Source: Flavobacterium aquidurense
GTDB taxonomy: Bacteria > Bacteroidota > Bacteroidia > Flavobacteriales > Flavobacteriaceae
DNA: 64,000 nucleotides
Assembly: GCA_900107365.1 (NCBI GenBank)
Contig: FNPS01000009.1
Location: forward strand, 230,253-294,252
Reading direction: 5' to 3'
The notes under the pieces were generated by a model. That model saw only the letters and a program-made list of their open reading frames with translations, did no database searches and had not been told where the DNA came from. Made by a program: the position numbers and the translations under genes. How positions within the stretch are numbered: the first letter of the stretch is position 1; every line of letters starts with the position of its first letter. Of this stretch, positions 1-8,638 are shown one piece after another.

Positions 1-21
1 GGTTTTTCTTCATAAGGTTGC

Positions 22-154
22 ATATAACGTTCTGGTACTACAGCGGGTTTGGGACTAAATTAAGCCCATTCTTCGGATTTGCCAAATCATCTCAAATACA
101 AAACCATTTTTCCATTAAGGCAATTGCTCAAATCCGCTGTAGTAGCTGTTAGCA
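22..154 (-). repeat. attC-like repeat 1
   Basis: Left core ATATAAC (22-28) belongs to a cassette mostly outside the window. Right core GTTAGCA (148-154) is the complement of TGCTAAC at 761-767, closing the first complete cassette. The arms read TACTACAGCGG on the left and CCGCTGTAGTA on the right and pair fully. Confidence 0.85.
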
Positions 155-161
155 CACGTTT

Positions 162-752
162 TTACTTTTTATAAACTACCAATCTAATTCTTTTAAATTC
201 TCCACTAACATCATAATATAAATCAGCTGACAAATCATTCTTTAGCCATTTGTATCTGTCTGTGTAGTTATAACTTGTATCTTTTCGTTTTTCAATTTCT
301 ACAACTTTTGGCTTTCCTAAATTCTTACTTATCAAGTCTTTTAAATTGCACATTTTTTTTTCGAAAGCTTTTACTTCCGTTGTATTTAAAGTCTTTAAAG
401 TGTCTGTTTTCGCTGACCATTCATAAAAAATAACTTTCATCAAACTATCATTTCGTGTGTAGAAATAATCAGTTTCAAGATTCAAGGATTCTTGCTTTTT
501 TTCATAAACTTTTGGGTATGAAAGTATGTAATTATTAGTGTTGGGGTAATAGCTAGTTCCAATTCCAAATGTATTATTGTAAGTTCTTTCTTTGGAGTCA
601 ATTCCTCTTTCAGTTTCTATTGCGTCACTAAGTTTTAAGCTTTCAATATTCTCAAATCTATTTTCATCGAATAAAAATGCGTCTTCATTCTTTTTGCAAG
701 AAACGAAGTTTAATATGATTAAGAGTATAATTGTCTTTCGTAATATTTTCAT
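162..752 (-). CDS. Cassette gene: hypothetical lipoprotein
   Basis: 196 aa with no recognised family. A short signal peptide ends in a lipobox (NFVSC, Cys19) followed by Lys-Lys-Asn, so export to the periplasm or outer membrane is likely. The rest is a soluble alpha/beta-looking protein with a TDTLKTL segment near the middle. The ATG is only 8 nt from the cassette core at 761-767, so the unit has no room for its own promoter and transcription must enter from the neighbouring repeat or from upstream. Last complete cassette before the window edge. Confidence 0.75.
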   Translation of the reverse strand: MKILRKTIILLIILNFVSCKKNEDAFLFDENRFENIESLKLSDAIETERGIDSKERTYNNTFGIGTSYYPNTNNYILSYPKVYEKKQESLNLETDYFYTRNDSLMKVIFYEWSAKTDTLKTLNTTEVKAFEKKMCNLKDLISKNLGKPKVVEIEKRKDTSYNYTDRYKWLKNDLSADLYYDVSGEFKRIRLVVYKK

Positions 753-760
753 AAAATGTG

Positions 761-893
761 TGCTAACGTTCTGGTACTACAGCGGGTTTGGGACTAAATT
801 AATCCCATTCTTCGGATTTGCCAAATCATCCCAAATAAAAAACCAACTCTCCATTAAGCCGATTGCCCAAATCCGTTGTAGAAGCTGTTATAA
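761..893 (-). repeat. attC-like repeat 2
   Basis: Left core TGCTAAC (761-767) matches the right end of repeat 1. Right end GTTATAAGCC (from 887) is the 10-bp complement of GGCTTATAAC at 1360-1369. It also supplies the TAA stop of the gene at 888-1334. Confidence 0.85.
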
Positions 894-1334
894 GCCGTTT
901 ATTTTTTTCTCTCCAATATTCCAATACAAAATTTTGCTTTTCGAATTGTTTTTGGCTAAATAAAAATGACCAAATTTTACTAATTCTAAACTGCCAAATT
1001 TTATACTGTTTGTATTTTCAATCCAATCAGGGCGAAGCTTTTCTATCGCCAGTAATTTTCTTCTAAGTGATTTTTTATCAACTTTCTCACTAACCAAAAA
1101 TATTGAATCGTATTTTTTATGGTTTGTGTAATTAAAACTTCCGAAAACTGTATGTGAGCTTAAGTAGGAGGAGTTTTTTAAATTTGTTGCGTCAGGAAAA
1201 ATAATTTCTGGAAACCAACCCTTATTTCTTTGATTTGCCTTTGAAAATTCTGCATAAGAATCGTAATTCTGTTCGTAAGCTTCGGAACAAGAAATGAACG
1301 TTAGGAAAATAAATGTCAGCAAATATTTTTTCAT
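888..1334 (-). CDS. Cassette gene: hypothetical lipoprotein
   Basis: 148 aa. The signal peptide ends at a lipobox (TFISC, Cys16); the mature part is small, hydrophilic and unrecognised. The TAA stop lies inside the cassette core GTTATAA of repeat 2, so recombination point and end of translation coincide. The ATG is 28 nt from the opposite core at 1363-1369. Residue use and AT content resemble the other cassette lipoproteins, but I see no sequence similarity to them beyond the signal peptide. Confidence 0.75.
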   Translation of the reverse strand: MKKYLLTFIFLTFISCSEAYEQNYDSYAEFSKANQRNKGWFPEIIFPDATNLKNSSYLSSHTVFGSFNYTNHKKYDSIFLVSEKVDKKSLRRKLLAIEKLRPDWIENTNSIKFGSLELVKFGHFYLAKNNSKSKILYWNIGEKKINGL

Positions 1335-1362
1335 AATATCTTTCGTGTTCGTTGTAAATGGC

Positions 1363-1494
1363 TTATAACGTTCTGGCGCTACAAGCAGTTTGGGACTAAA
1401 TCAGCGTTATTTTTCGGATTTGCCAAATCTGCCAAATACAAACTAATTTTTCCATTAAGCCTAATACTCAAATTGCTTGTAGCGTGTGTTAGCG
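1363..1494 (-). repeat. attC-like repeat 3, variant arms
   Basis: A second arm type: CGCTACAAGCAGTTTGGG on the left pairs with CAAATTGCTTGTAGCG on the right. Both arms changed together relative to repeat 1. Left core TTATAAC (1363-1369); right core GTTAGCG (1488-1494) pairs with CGCTAAC at 2201-2207. Confidence 0.85.
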
Positions 1495-2163
1495 GTTCGT
1501 TTTTATTATTTTATCGAGTTCATTTTCAATGTTGATATTTGGAAAATTGAGTTTAACATACTTAATAAAGTCGGAATTTGAGCCTTTACCGTTTAATGAC
1601 CAAACTCTTGTCGGACTTGCATTTGTTACTAATTCAAAAATTCCTTCTTCGGTCGAAAGTTTTGAAGTCCAAGGCACAATTTTGTTGTCAATAAACTTTA
1701 TGATTGAATCGAATTTTACTTTGTCAATTCCATAAACGTTACAGTTGTTACTTTCAATTATTTTTGATTCGTTACTGTATTCATCAAACCGTTCTAATTC
1801 TCCACCAAATATCTGTTTGACCAATATTTGTTTTGGATTGTCAGTAAATTTATGATAAAAGAGACCAGTGTGTCCGAATAAAAAACCTTTGATATCGCTT
1901 GTCTTAGTCAATTTTTTGGAATAGAAACTCGGCAAAATTTCAAGATTTACCCATTCACCTGGAGTATTACTTCTACTTGACCAAAATGCAATTACGAGTT
2001 TGATGTTGTCTTTTTCAATGGTTAATTTTGGTCGTGAGCTAGAATATTTAAACCCTTTGGCTTCGTAATGTTTACCAAGTTCGTCACACAATGCTTGAAA
2101 AATTTCTTGGCAGGGTGTATATTTTGAATATTCTAATAATGTCTTATTTTCTGTCCAACTCAT
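1489..2163 (-). CDS. Cassette gene: hypothetical protein
   Basis: 224 aa, no signal peptide or membrane segment, so probably cytoplasmic. I do not recognise the family. It contains KLTIEKDNIKLVIAFWSSRSN near residue 50 and a Trp/Lys-rich C-terminal third. The stop TAA is formed by the core GTTA of repeat 3. The ATG is 37 nt inside the other core (2201-2207). The first residues (MSWTENKTLLEYSKY) lack a leader, so this cassette differs from the lipoprotein cassettes around it. Confidence 0.7.
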   Translation of the reverse strand: MSWTENKTLLEYSKYTPCQEIFQALCDELGKHYEAKGFKYSSSRPKLTIEKDNIKLVIAFWSSRSNTPGEWVNLEILPSFYSKKLTKTSDIKGFLFGHTGLFYHKFTDNPKQILVKQIFGGELERFDEYSNESKIIESNNCNVYGIDKVKFDSIIKFIDNKIVPWTSKLSTEEGIFELVTNASPTRVWSLNGKGSNSDFIKYVKLNFPNINIENELDKIIKTNR

Positions 2164-2200
2164 AATTGTTTTATTGAGTTTGCATTTTTCTTAAAATGAT

Positions 2201-2332
2201 CGCTAACGTTCTGGTACTACAGCGGGTTTGGGATTAAATTAAGACCCATTTTCGGATTTGCCAAATCTCCCAAATACAAAACCAACTTTCCATTAAGCCA
2301 ATTGCCCAAATCCGTTGTAGTAGCTGTTACCT
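2201..2332 (-). repeat. attC-like repeat 4
   Basis: Left core CGCTAAC (2201-2207). Right end GTTACCTGTT (from 2326) is the 10-bp complement of AACAGGTAAC at 2892-2901. It contains the TAA stop of the next gene at 2327-2329. Confidence 0.85.
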
Positions 2333-2869
2333 GTTGTTGCTATTCTTTATCCACCCAACAGTTTTCAAATTTTCTATTTTCGGATAAATATCATCAGCGG
2401 TATTTGGTATTCGGTCACTTCCAGAAGAAAAGAGTATATATTTTTCTCCAACCTTTTTGTAATTATAATTACTATTCTTAAGTTCCGATTGGGTTGGATC
2501 TTCTGTATAAATAATTACATTTGGCTTTTCCATTTGTTTTAAATTGTCCGGATAATTTCCTTTTTGAAGCTTATAATATTCAATGTCTTTCACTAACGCA
2601 TTTAACTGAAATTGGGCAATCTTTTCCCAACCTTTTTTTCCAGCGTCTGAAGAGAAACCGACAAAAAATAGTGCAGAATATACTATTACAGTAAAAAGCA
2701 TACAAGCTATTCCAATCCTCGTAAGTTTTCGGTCTTTATATCTAAATATTCCATAAAGTGTAAGTCCTAATCCAACGAAAAAGCCGACAAGGGGGAATAA
2801 GCCTAAATACCCTAATTTGTATGGAGGTGTTGTATTCTTAATGTTATTTATATTTTGAATGTTTTCCAT
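2327..2869 (-). CDS. Cassette gene: membrane protein with pseudopilin-like C-terminal part
   Basis: 180 aa. Two hydrophobic helices (about residues 20-42 and 50-73) are separated by a basic loop (RYKDRKLTR). The C-terminal half reads QLNALVKDIEYYKLQKGNYP and later SSGSDRIPNTADDIYP. This pattern of a helix, a YPxxL turn and a Ca-loop-like 'TADDI' is typical of type II secretion major pseudopilins of the GspG type, but no cleavable prepilin leader is visible. Function is unknown; an inner-membrane protein with a periplasmic pseudopilin-like domain is inferred. The stop lies in the repeat core, as in two neighbouring cassettes. Confidence 0.7.
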   Translation of the reverse strand: MENIQNINNIKNTTPPYKLGYLGLFPLVGFFVGLGLTLYGIFRYKDRKLTRIGIACMLFTVIVYSALFFVGFSSDAGKKGWEKIAQFQLNALVKDIEYYKLQKGNYPDNLKQMEKPNVIIYTEDPTQSELKNSNYNYKKVGEKYILFSSGSDRIPNTADDIYPKIENLKTVGWIKNSNNR

Positions 2870-2894
2870 TTAAGTTGAATTCGTTTGCAATAAC

Positions 2895-3025
2895 AGGTAA
2901 CGTTCTGGTGCTACAGCGGGTTTGGGACTAAATTAATCCCTATTTTCGGATTTGCCAAATCATCCCAAATAAAAACCATTTTTCATTAAGCCAACTGCCC
3001 AAATCCGTTGTAGTGGCTGTTGGCA
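2895..3025 (-). repeat. attC-like repeat 5
   Basis: Left core AGGTAAC (2895-2901). Right end GTTGGCAGTA (from 3019) pairs with TACTGCCAAC ending at 3932, on the far side of the LRR gene. Confidence 0.85.
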
Positions 3026-3035
3026 GTAGTTTTTT

Positions 3036-3917
3036 TTAGTATATAAATGTTGCTTTTGGCATTTTAGTTTCAAAGTCCATAATTATTTTTTTATCAATTT
3101 TGTCAGCATCTATTGTAATTGATTTTAGTCGTTTCATTTTAAGTAAACTATTCGGAAGATTAGTCAATTCGTTTTCGTATAAGTTTAAATCTTCTAAATT
3201 TTCTAGTAATGAAATTTCACTTGGCAGTTCTTTGAGATTATTCCCGCCTAAATAGATTGTCTTAAGCCTTTTGCATTTTGAAAGCTCCAAAATAATGTTT
3301 TTAATGTCGATTTTCTCTTGGTTGATGTAGCCGAATGTTTCTAAATTATTTAGTTTGTCAAATTTTAGGTTTAAAATCTTAATTGGATTATTTCCTAAGC
3401 GTAGTTGTTTGAGATTTTTAAATCGATGAATTTTTGATAAGTTGGTTGTAAAGTCAAATTCAAACATACTAGTTAAGGTGAGTTCTTCAATGTTTACATT
3501 CTTTTCATAAAATGCCTCTGGAAAAGTCCTAATGTCATTCCACCAAATATCTAACACTTTAAGTTTTTTAAGTTTAGTGATTTCAATTGGGAATGTTTTA
3601 AAATCATTCATTCCAATATTTAAAATTTGTAGGTTTTGCAGTTCTTCTAAATGGTTAAGTTCTGTTAGGTTATTTAAAGAAACATTTAATTCTTGAAGAT
3701 TAGAGAGTTTGAAGATTATTTTCGGGATTGTTTTCAGATCTTTTTCTGATAAATCAACACGATAAACCAATTCTAGATTTTTTGGCAAACTATCTAAATT
3801 TTTAACTACTTTTTCATTTTGTAATTCACTTAGCGACATTATTTTTTCTTCTTGTTTTTTATTACAAGAAGTAAGTATAATTAGAAATAAAAATATTGTC
3901 GTTATTTGATTTTTCAT
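3036..3917 (-). CDS. Cassette gene: leucine-rich repeat lipoprotein
   Basis: 293 aa. Lipobox ILTSC puts the acylated Cys at 18. From about residue 50 to the end there are leucine-rich repeats (for example LSNLQELNVSLNNLTELNHL, LEDLNLYENELTNLP) with the LxxLxLxxN spacing, around nine units with a poorly conserved middle. LRR proteins are binding modules, and here the ligand is unknown. The ATG is only 8 nt from the cassette core at 3926-3932, so no promoter fits within the unit. Among the largest cassettes in the array. Confidence 0.8.
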   Translation of the reverse strand: MKNQITTIFLFLIILTSCNKKQEEKIMSLSELQNEKVVKNLDSLPKNLELVYRVDLSEKDLKTIPKIIFKLSNLQELNVSLNNLTELNHLEELQNLQILNIGMNDFKTFPIEITKLKKLKVLDIWWNDIRTFPEAFYEKNVNIEELTLTSMFEFDFTTNLSKIHRFKNLKQLRLGNNPIKILNLKFDKLNNLETFGYINQEKIDIKNIILELSKCKRLKTIYLGGNNLKELPSEISLLENLEDLNLYENELTNLPNSLLKMKRLKSITIDADKIDKKIIMDFETKMPKATFIY

Positions 3918-3925
3918 AAAATTAC

Positions 3926-4058
3926 TGCCAACGTTCTGGCGCTACACGAGGTTTGGGACTAATTTAAGCCCATTCTTCGGATTTGCCAAATCATCCCAAA
4001 TACAAAACCAACTTTCCATTAAGCCAAATCCCCAAATTGCTTGTAGCGTGTGTTAGCA
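3926..4058 (-). repeat. attC-like repeat 6, chimeric arms
   Basis: The left arm reads CGCTACACGAGGTTTGGG and the right arm CCCCAAATTGCTTGTAGCG. The outer CGCTACA pairs, but the next four to six bases do not, so this copy looks like a join between the two arm types. Left core TGCCAAC (3926-3932); right end GTTAGCAGAT (from 4052) pairs with ATCTGCTAAC ending at 4889. Confidence 0.8.
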
Positions 4059-4068
4059 GATGTTATTT

Positions 4069-4848
4069 TTATTTTAATTCATATCTAAATACCATATCGG
4101 AATTTACGTTTTTACCTCTTATTTGTGCAGGTTTCCAATTTTCTGTTTTTAAATATTTTTTGATTTCTTCTTTTAATTCTTTATCAAACTTGTGATTTGT
4201 TTGTAAATCATATATGAAATTAAAGTTTGCTATTGTTGCTTTTCCCTTTTTGTTAACATAAAATCGTATATCTACAAAGGCATAGGCTGAGTCATTAATA
4301 TTTTTTCTGTTTTTATAATCTTTTGGGTAAGTTATTTTAGTTTCTACTTCTTTTTGTAATACATCACTAAATTCGTCTTGATAGTCACTTTTATCATTTG
4401 GATAGTTAGGACGTTTATCACAATTTGCATAATATAAAGTATCATTGGTAATGTTTTTAACATACAATTTATCAGAAACAGTTAATATAGAATCAATAAA
4501 CTTTTCGCCATATTTTTCAATAATCTTTTCTTTCATAAAGGAACAATAACAATGTGTTTGGTTTTCATCTACTAGGTCAGAAACCACAATACCTTTAAAT
4601 TCAATGTTATTTTGTTTAAAGACTAAAGTAGCCTCTTTTTCCGAACGTAATCCGTGATATAATAGACCGCCCATCGTATGACAGTAAATTAATTTACCTT
4701 TTTTAATATCAACTTTTGCATTTTCGACATCTTTTAAACAAGTGGTGTCTTTTTTTGAAATATTATCAAATCTGCTTTTCTTATCCTTTTTTTCAAAATT
4801 ACAAGAGACAAATAATATGCAAATTAATATTAGAAATATTTTCTTCAT
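4069..4848 (-). CDS. Cassette gene: lipoprotein with TonB C-terminal-like domain
   Basis: 259 aa. Lipobox LFVSC (Cys16). The C-terminal 80 residues contain VDIRFYVNKKGKATIANFNF followed by NWKPAQIRGKNVNSDMVFRYEL. The 'W-KPA--RGK-V' pattern and the preceding VxFxVxxxGK strand are those of the energy-transducer TonB C-terminal fold, used by many Bacteroidota lipoproteins without a role in energy transduction. The N-terminal part has Cys-containing segments (TTCLKD, THCYCSF, YANCDKRP) that may form disulfides or bind metal. Specific role unknown. Confidence 0.75.
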   Translation of the reverse strand: MKKIFLILICILFVSCNFEKKDKKSRFDNISKKDTTCLKDVENAKVDIKKGKLIYCHTMGGLLYHGLRSEKEATLVFKQNNIEFKGIVVSDLVDENQTHCYCSFMKEKIIEKYGEKFIDSILTVSDKLYVKNITNDTLYYANCDKRPNYPNDKSDYQDEFSDVLQKEVETKITYPKDYKNRKNINDSAYAFVDIRFYVNKKGKATIANFNFIYDLQTNHKFDKELKEEIKKYLKTENWKPAQIRGKNVNSDMVFRYELK

Positions 4849-4882
4849 AATTTAGATTTTTGTTGTTTTGCGCAATAATATC

Positions 4883-5015
4883 TGCTAACGTTCTGGTACT
4901 ACAGCGGGTTTGGGACTAAATTAAGCCCATTCTTCGGATTTGCCAAATCATCCCAAATACAAAACCATTTTCCCATTAAGCCAATTGCCCAAATCCGTTG
5001 TAGTAGCTGTTGGCG
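4883..5015 (-). repeat. attC-like repeat 7
   Basis: Left core TGCTAAC (4883-4889). Right end GTTGGCGGTA (from 5009) pairs with TACCGCCAAC ending at 5632; the complementarity continues to GTTGGCGGTAgCTC with one mismatch. Confidence 0.85.
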
Positions 5016-5040
5016 GTAGCTCTTTTTAGCACAAATTTTG

Positions 5041-5592
5041 TCATTTTTCATTGTGTTGTTCTCTCAAAATTCTATCAACAATCTCTGTTGCTCGCTTATA
5101 AGTAATTCCTTTTTCTTGGTCAATAGTCAAGAGATGTTCTTCTTCAATTGATTTAATTGCTGGAATTATTCCAACTTCTTGTTCTTTTGCAATTGTCTTT
5201 ATGTTTAATGTATCTCCGTAGGTTGGAACTATAGTTTGTAACCAACCAAAATAGGGTTCTGCATTTATTCTGCTTGGGTCTTCCCATAAGTCTATTCGTT
5301 TCCCAAAGTTGTCTTCGCTTATTGAAATCCACACATTAAAAACTAAATTTTCGGTATGGTCAATTATTGGAATTGTTATTCTTCCGCGATGAAAAAAATG
5401 TTGTTTGTCAACAACACACAAACTTTCTTTAAGTTCAATTCGTTGTTCGCGTTCGTCAGGAGGAACAGAAAAATAATAGTCGGGATATTCAGAACCAAAA
5501 CAAAGCGGTAACTCATCGTAAGTCTCTCCACAACAAGAACATTTGTAACTCGGTTTGCTTTTTCCTTTTTTCAAAAATGAGAATAATTTCAT
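5041..5592 (-). CDS. Cassette gene: DUF2199-type protein
   Basis: 183 aa, cytoplasmic. It opens with YKCSCCGETYDELP, a CxCC zinc-binding-like knot, followed by PLCFGSEYPDYYFSVPPDER, then ESLCVVDKQHFFHRGRITIPI and NLVFNVWISISEDNFGKRIDLW. This series is characteristic of the DUF2199 family, whose function is unknown. Proteins of this kind are often found as isolated genes in variable regions. The ATG is 33 nt inside the core at 5626-5632. Confidence 0.8.
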   Translation of the reverse strand: MKLFSFLKKGKSKPSYKCSCCGETYDELPLCFGSEYPDYYFSVPPDEREQRIELKESLCVVDKQHFFHRGRITIPIIDHTENLVFNVWISISEDNFGKRIDLWEDPSRINAEPYFGWLQTIVPTYGDTLNIKTIAKEQEVGIIPAIKSIEEEHLLTIDQEKGITYKRATEIVDRILREQHNEK

Positions 5593-5625
5593 TTAATTAA
5601 ATTTCGTTTTTTCTGTTAGAGTTAC

Positions 5626-5758
5626 CGCCAACGTTCTGGTACTACAGCGGGTTTGGGACTAAATTAAGCCCAATATTCGGATTTGCCAAATCATCCCAAA
5701 TTTAAAACCACCTTTCCATTAAGCCCAATGCCCAAATCCGTTGTAGTGGCTGTTATGC
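5626..5758 (-). repeat. attC-like repeat 8
   Basis: Left core CGCCAAC (5626-5632). Right end GTTATGCATAgTTG (from 5752) pairs with CAATTATGCATAAC ending at 6262: 13 of 14 positions. Confidence 0.85.
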
Positions 5759-5768
5759 ATAGTTGTTT

Positions 5769-6232
5769 TTATTCGGGTAGTTCATAAAATTTCTCTCCTT
5801 TGCGAATTTGGAAAATCAAAAAATCTGTAAATCTTTCACCAATTCCAATGATAATTTGTATATCATTTATGTTCCATAATTCTGTTTTTCTTCCGTACGA
5901 AATTTTCGTTTGACTTGGTTCTCCAAAATGCTCTTTAAATAAAAGTGAATTTTTTTCTGCAGTTAAATATATTGATTGCGCAGTTTCATTTTCTTCTTCA
6001 ATATGCACGAATTCCAAAGTTCCATTTTTATTAAGATAATCATTTCTAATAATTTTTACATTCATTTTTTGATTACCAAAACATAATTTACTTTGCCACT
6101 CTATAAATTCTCCGTTCTGACTTATTTCGGGATTGTCAATCATTTTTAATTGCTCAATACTTTCTCCCCAAGTAAGTATTTTTCAGTGTCTTCGAAATAG
6201 ATTCCTTGGTCTAAACTAAAAGGCATTTTCAT
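5769..6232 (-). CDS. Cassette gene: hypothetical protein, frameshifted near the start
   Basis: The longest single frame is 5769-6143 (124 aa, from MIDNPEISQ). The same reading frame continues upstream as TWGESIEQLK, and a second frame begins at ATG 6230-6232 with MKMPFSLDQGIYFEDTEK. One extra A in the five-A run (T-run 6179-6183) would join them into about 154 aa. The joined ATG is 23 nt from the core, the usual leader length in this array. I therefore read the original gene as 5769-6232 with a one-base deletion. No family recognised; cytoplasmic, with a FVHIEEENETAQSIYL segment. Confidence 0.65.
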
Positions 6233-6255
6233 ATAGTTCGGTCTTTTACAATTAT

Positions 6256-6387
6256 GCATAACGTTCTCGCGCTACAAGCAGTTTGGGGTTAAATAAGCGT
6301 TATTTTTCGGATTTGCCAAATCTTCCAAATACAAAGCAATTTTTACATTAAGCCAAATCCCCAAATTGCTTGTAGCGTGTGTTATAG
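6256..6387 (-). repeat. attC-like repeat 9, variant arms
   Basis: Arms of the second type: CGCTACAAGCAGTTTGGGG on the left pairs with CCCCAAATTGCTTGTAGCG on the right, 18 of 19 positions. Left core GCATAAC (6256-6262); right end GTTATAGAGC (from 6381) pairs with GCTCTATAAC ending at 6854. Confidence 0.85.
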
Positions 6388-6392
6388 AGCCT

Positions 6393-6827
6393 TTATTTTA
6401 TACTGCTTGTTTCCATATCCAAAAGTCTAACTTCATTATTTACATAAGCAAAAACCATTTTAATTTTAAATTTACCATAACTTCTTTGACTTTCAGTTGT
6501 TACAACTTTCACGGAATCACTAGTCAAAATATTTTTAAAATCATTTGGAATTGGCCATTTCTCTTCTTTTACAATATTAATCTGGGTAAGTTTTGGAATT
6601 CCATATTTTTCTATGCCTTCTAAAACACTTTTTGTCATTGCATCAATGGCTTCGATGTTTTGAGAATTATTTTCAATTCCTAAATATTCGTTTTGTATTA
6701 ATTCAAATTGATTTTTTTGTATTGCTTTGAGAATATATTCAGTTTTTTCAATTGGATTATTTGTTTTGTGAACCTTGTTAGAACATCCTAAAATTATAAG
6801 TGAAATAAATAAGATTTTAATTCTCAT
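6393..6827 (-). CDS. Cassette gene: hypothetical lipoprotein
   Basis: 144 aa. Lipobox ILGCS (Cys15). The mature part begins with a Lys/Asn-rich spacer, then a helical stretch (ILKAIQKNQFELIQNEY) and beta segments (KIKMVFAYVNNEVRLLDME). No family recognised. The ATG lies 20 nt inside the core at 6848-6854, with a T-rich (plus strand) leader. Confidence 0.75.
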   Translation of the reverse strand: MRIKILFISLIILGCSNKVHKTNNPIEKTEYILKAIQKNQFELIQNEYLGIENNSQNIEAIDAMTKSVLEGIEKYGIPKLTQINIVKEEKWPIPNDFKNILTSDSVKVVTTESQRSYGKFKIKMVFAYVNNEVRLLDMETSSIK

Positions 6828-6847
6828 GCTTTTTTTTTTTAAATGCT

Positions 6848-6980
6848 CTATAACGTTCTGGTACTACAGCGGGTTTGGGACTAAATTAAGCCCATTCTTC
6901 GGATTTGCCAAATCATAACAAATACAAAAACATTTTACCATTAAGCCAATTACCCAAATCCGTTGTAGTAGTTGTTGGGC
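6848..6980 (-). repeat. attC-like repeat 10
   Basis: Left core CTATAAC (6848-6854). Right end GTTGGGCGAT (from 6974) pairs with ATCGCCCAAC ending at 8503. The GTTGGGC core fits the GTTRRRY integron consensus. Confidence 0.85.
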
Positions 6981-6987
6981 GATGTTT

Positions 6988-8460
6988 TTATTTTTGAGCG
7001 TATTCACTAGCTATTCTACCTGAAATTAATCCTGCAACTGTCCCAAGTCCAGGCCACGTATTATCACCGGTTAGCCAAAAATTTTCTATTCCAATATCTT
7101 GTGGAATTGCATTGAGATTTGAGTTTTTAAGAGTTTGCTTAAATCCGCCAACACTTCCATTCGTTCTGTTTGTGAACTTTTGATATGACAAAGGAGTTCC
7201 TATTTCGTAAATAACTGCGTTTTTCCCAAGGTTTGGATAAACCTTTCTCGCACATTCAATTAAGTGTTGTCCAATATTTTGTTTTTTTATTTGATATTCT
7301 TTTTCAGATAAACTTAACCATTCTGATAGTTCGCAATGTGTTGAAATCATTACAGAACGAAAGCCTGTTGGTGCAGAAATGTTATCGTCTTTTGCAGAAA
7401 TAGAAATAAACATATTGTTTCCATTTCCTAATTTTGTTTCATAATCAAGTAACATTTGATGATGAGTTAAAATTTGATTTGCAACTTCCTCTTCTGGAAT
7501 ACCTAAAAAAATGACTACTGCACTTCCTTGATGGTTCTCATTCTTTGTTATAAATGATTGTAATTTATTTTTTATAGGATTAGGACAAATTTCATATGTC
7601 AAATCTATTGGTAAAGAACTTATAATTTTTTTAGATTTAAATTCCCCTTTATTTGTTGTTATAATCCAATTATCATTTTCCTTTTTGAAATCTAAAACCC
7701 TATTTCCTTTTTTTAATGTTCCTCCTATTTTTGAATAATGGTTTGATAAATAATTCCAAAAACTTTTCATTCCTCCGTCTGCTCTCATAAGTCCAGCACC
7801 TCTAATGGTAGTTCCTAACGCTGAATTAATAAATGGTGCTTTGTCAATACTACTATGAACTGTGTCTTCAATTAACATCGACAGCAATCCAATAAGTGGT
7901 TTGTCATTCTCTAAATTGTATTTTTTTAGTATATCAAGCATTGTTGAATTGATGTATTTTGCCAAATACAAATTTTGGATTCCAATAGTTTTTATTATAA
8001 TGTATAAATCCTTTGGATTGCGTATTGGTAACTTAATATTTTCTCTGCTTGCATTCCAAAACACTTTTGTTACCTTGTCCATAAGATTCCAAAATTTAAT
8101 GTGTTTGTCAGTTGAGCCTAATTTGTCTAGACGTTCTTTATTCCATTTTTCAAAATCTCGGTAAAGTGTAACTTGTCTATCTGGAAGCCAAGCGACATAA
8201 TCAATGTATTCTCCTTTTGGAAGTTCTAAACTTATGTCCCTGAAGAAATTCCCACCAACTCCGTCTTCTACGAAATCTACCAAAGTAGTCGCTCCAACAT
8301 CAAATGAAAAACCCTTTTTGGTAAAAAATCCTGCACATCCTCCCAACTGTCCATGAGATTCAAAAACAATTGTTTTATATCCTTTACTTTGTAGTCTTAA
8401 TGCAGTAGAAAATCCAGAAATTCCTCCTCCGAAAATTGCTATGTCGTAATCTTCAATCAT
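6988..8460 (-). CDS. Cassette gene: FAD-dependent phytoene desaturase/isomerase-like oxidoreductase
   Basis: 490 aa, the largest cassette product. The N-terminus has a Rossmann FAD-binding motif (DIAIFGGGISGFSTALRL, then a Glu at the end of strand 2) followed by GGCAGFFTKKGFSFDVGA, the GG-containing second motif of the CrtI/phytoene desaturase-type flavoproteins. The C-terminus has NFWLTGDNTWPGLGTVAGLISGR, the matching FAD-contact motif. Length agrees with carotenoid desaturases and isomerases. Substrate is not certain: polyene, retinol or an unrelated isoprenoid are possible. No other carotenoid gene is nearby, as expected for an isolated cassette. Confidence 0.8.
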   Translation of the reverse strand: MIEDYDIAIFGGGISGFSTALRLQSKGYKTIVFESHGQLGGCAGFFTKKGFSFDVGATTLVDFVEDGVGGNFFRDISLELPKGEYIDYVAWLPDRQVTLYRDFEKWNKERLDKLGSTDKHIKFWNLMDKVTKVFWNASRENIKLPIRNPKDLYIIIKTIGIQNLYLAKYINSTMLDILKKYNLENDKPLIGLLSMLIEDTVHSSIDKAPFINSALGTTIRGAGLMRADGGMKSFWNYLSNHYSKIGGTLKKGNRVLDFKKENDNWIITTNKGEFKSKKIISSLPIDLTYEICPNPIKNKLQSFITKNENHQGSAVVIFLGIPEEEVANQILTHHQMLLDYETKLGNGNNMFISISAKDDNISAPTGFRSVMISTHCELSEWLSLSEKEYQIKKQNIGQHLIECARKVYPNLGKNAVIYEIGTPLSYQKFTNRTNGSVGGFKQTLKNSNLNAIPQDIGIENFWLTGDNTWPGLGTVAGLISGRIASEYAQK

Positions 8461-8496
8461 TTAGTTGTCAGTGGTGTATATGCGCGGTAAAATATC

Positions 8497-8629
8497 GCCC
8501 AACGTTCTGGCACTACAGCGGGTTTGGGACTAAATTAAGCCCTATTTTCGGATTTGCCAAATCATCCCAAATACAAAACCATTCTTCCATTAAGCCAAAT
8601 GCCCAAATCCTTTGTAGTACCTGTTAGCG
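8497..8629 (-). repeat. attC-like repeat 11
   Basis: Left core GCCCAAC (8497-8503). Right end GTTAGCGATAgTGCC (from 8623) pairs with GGCATTATCGCTAAC ending at 9271: 14 of 15 positions. Confidence 0.85.
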
Positions 8630-8638
8630 ATAGTGCCT

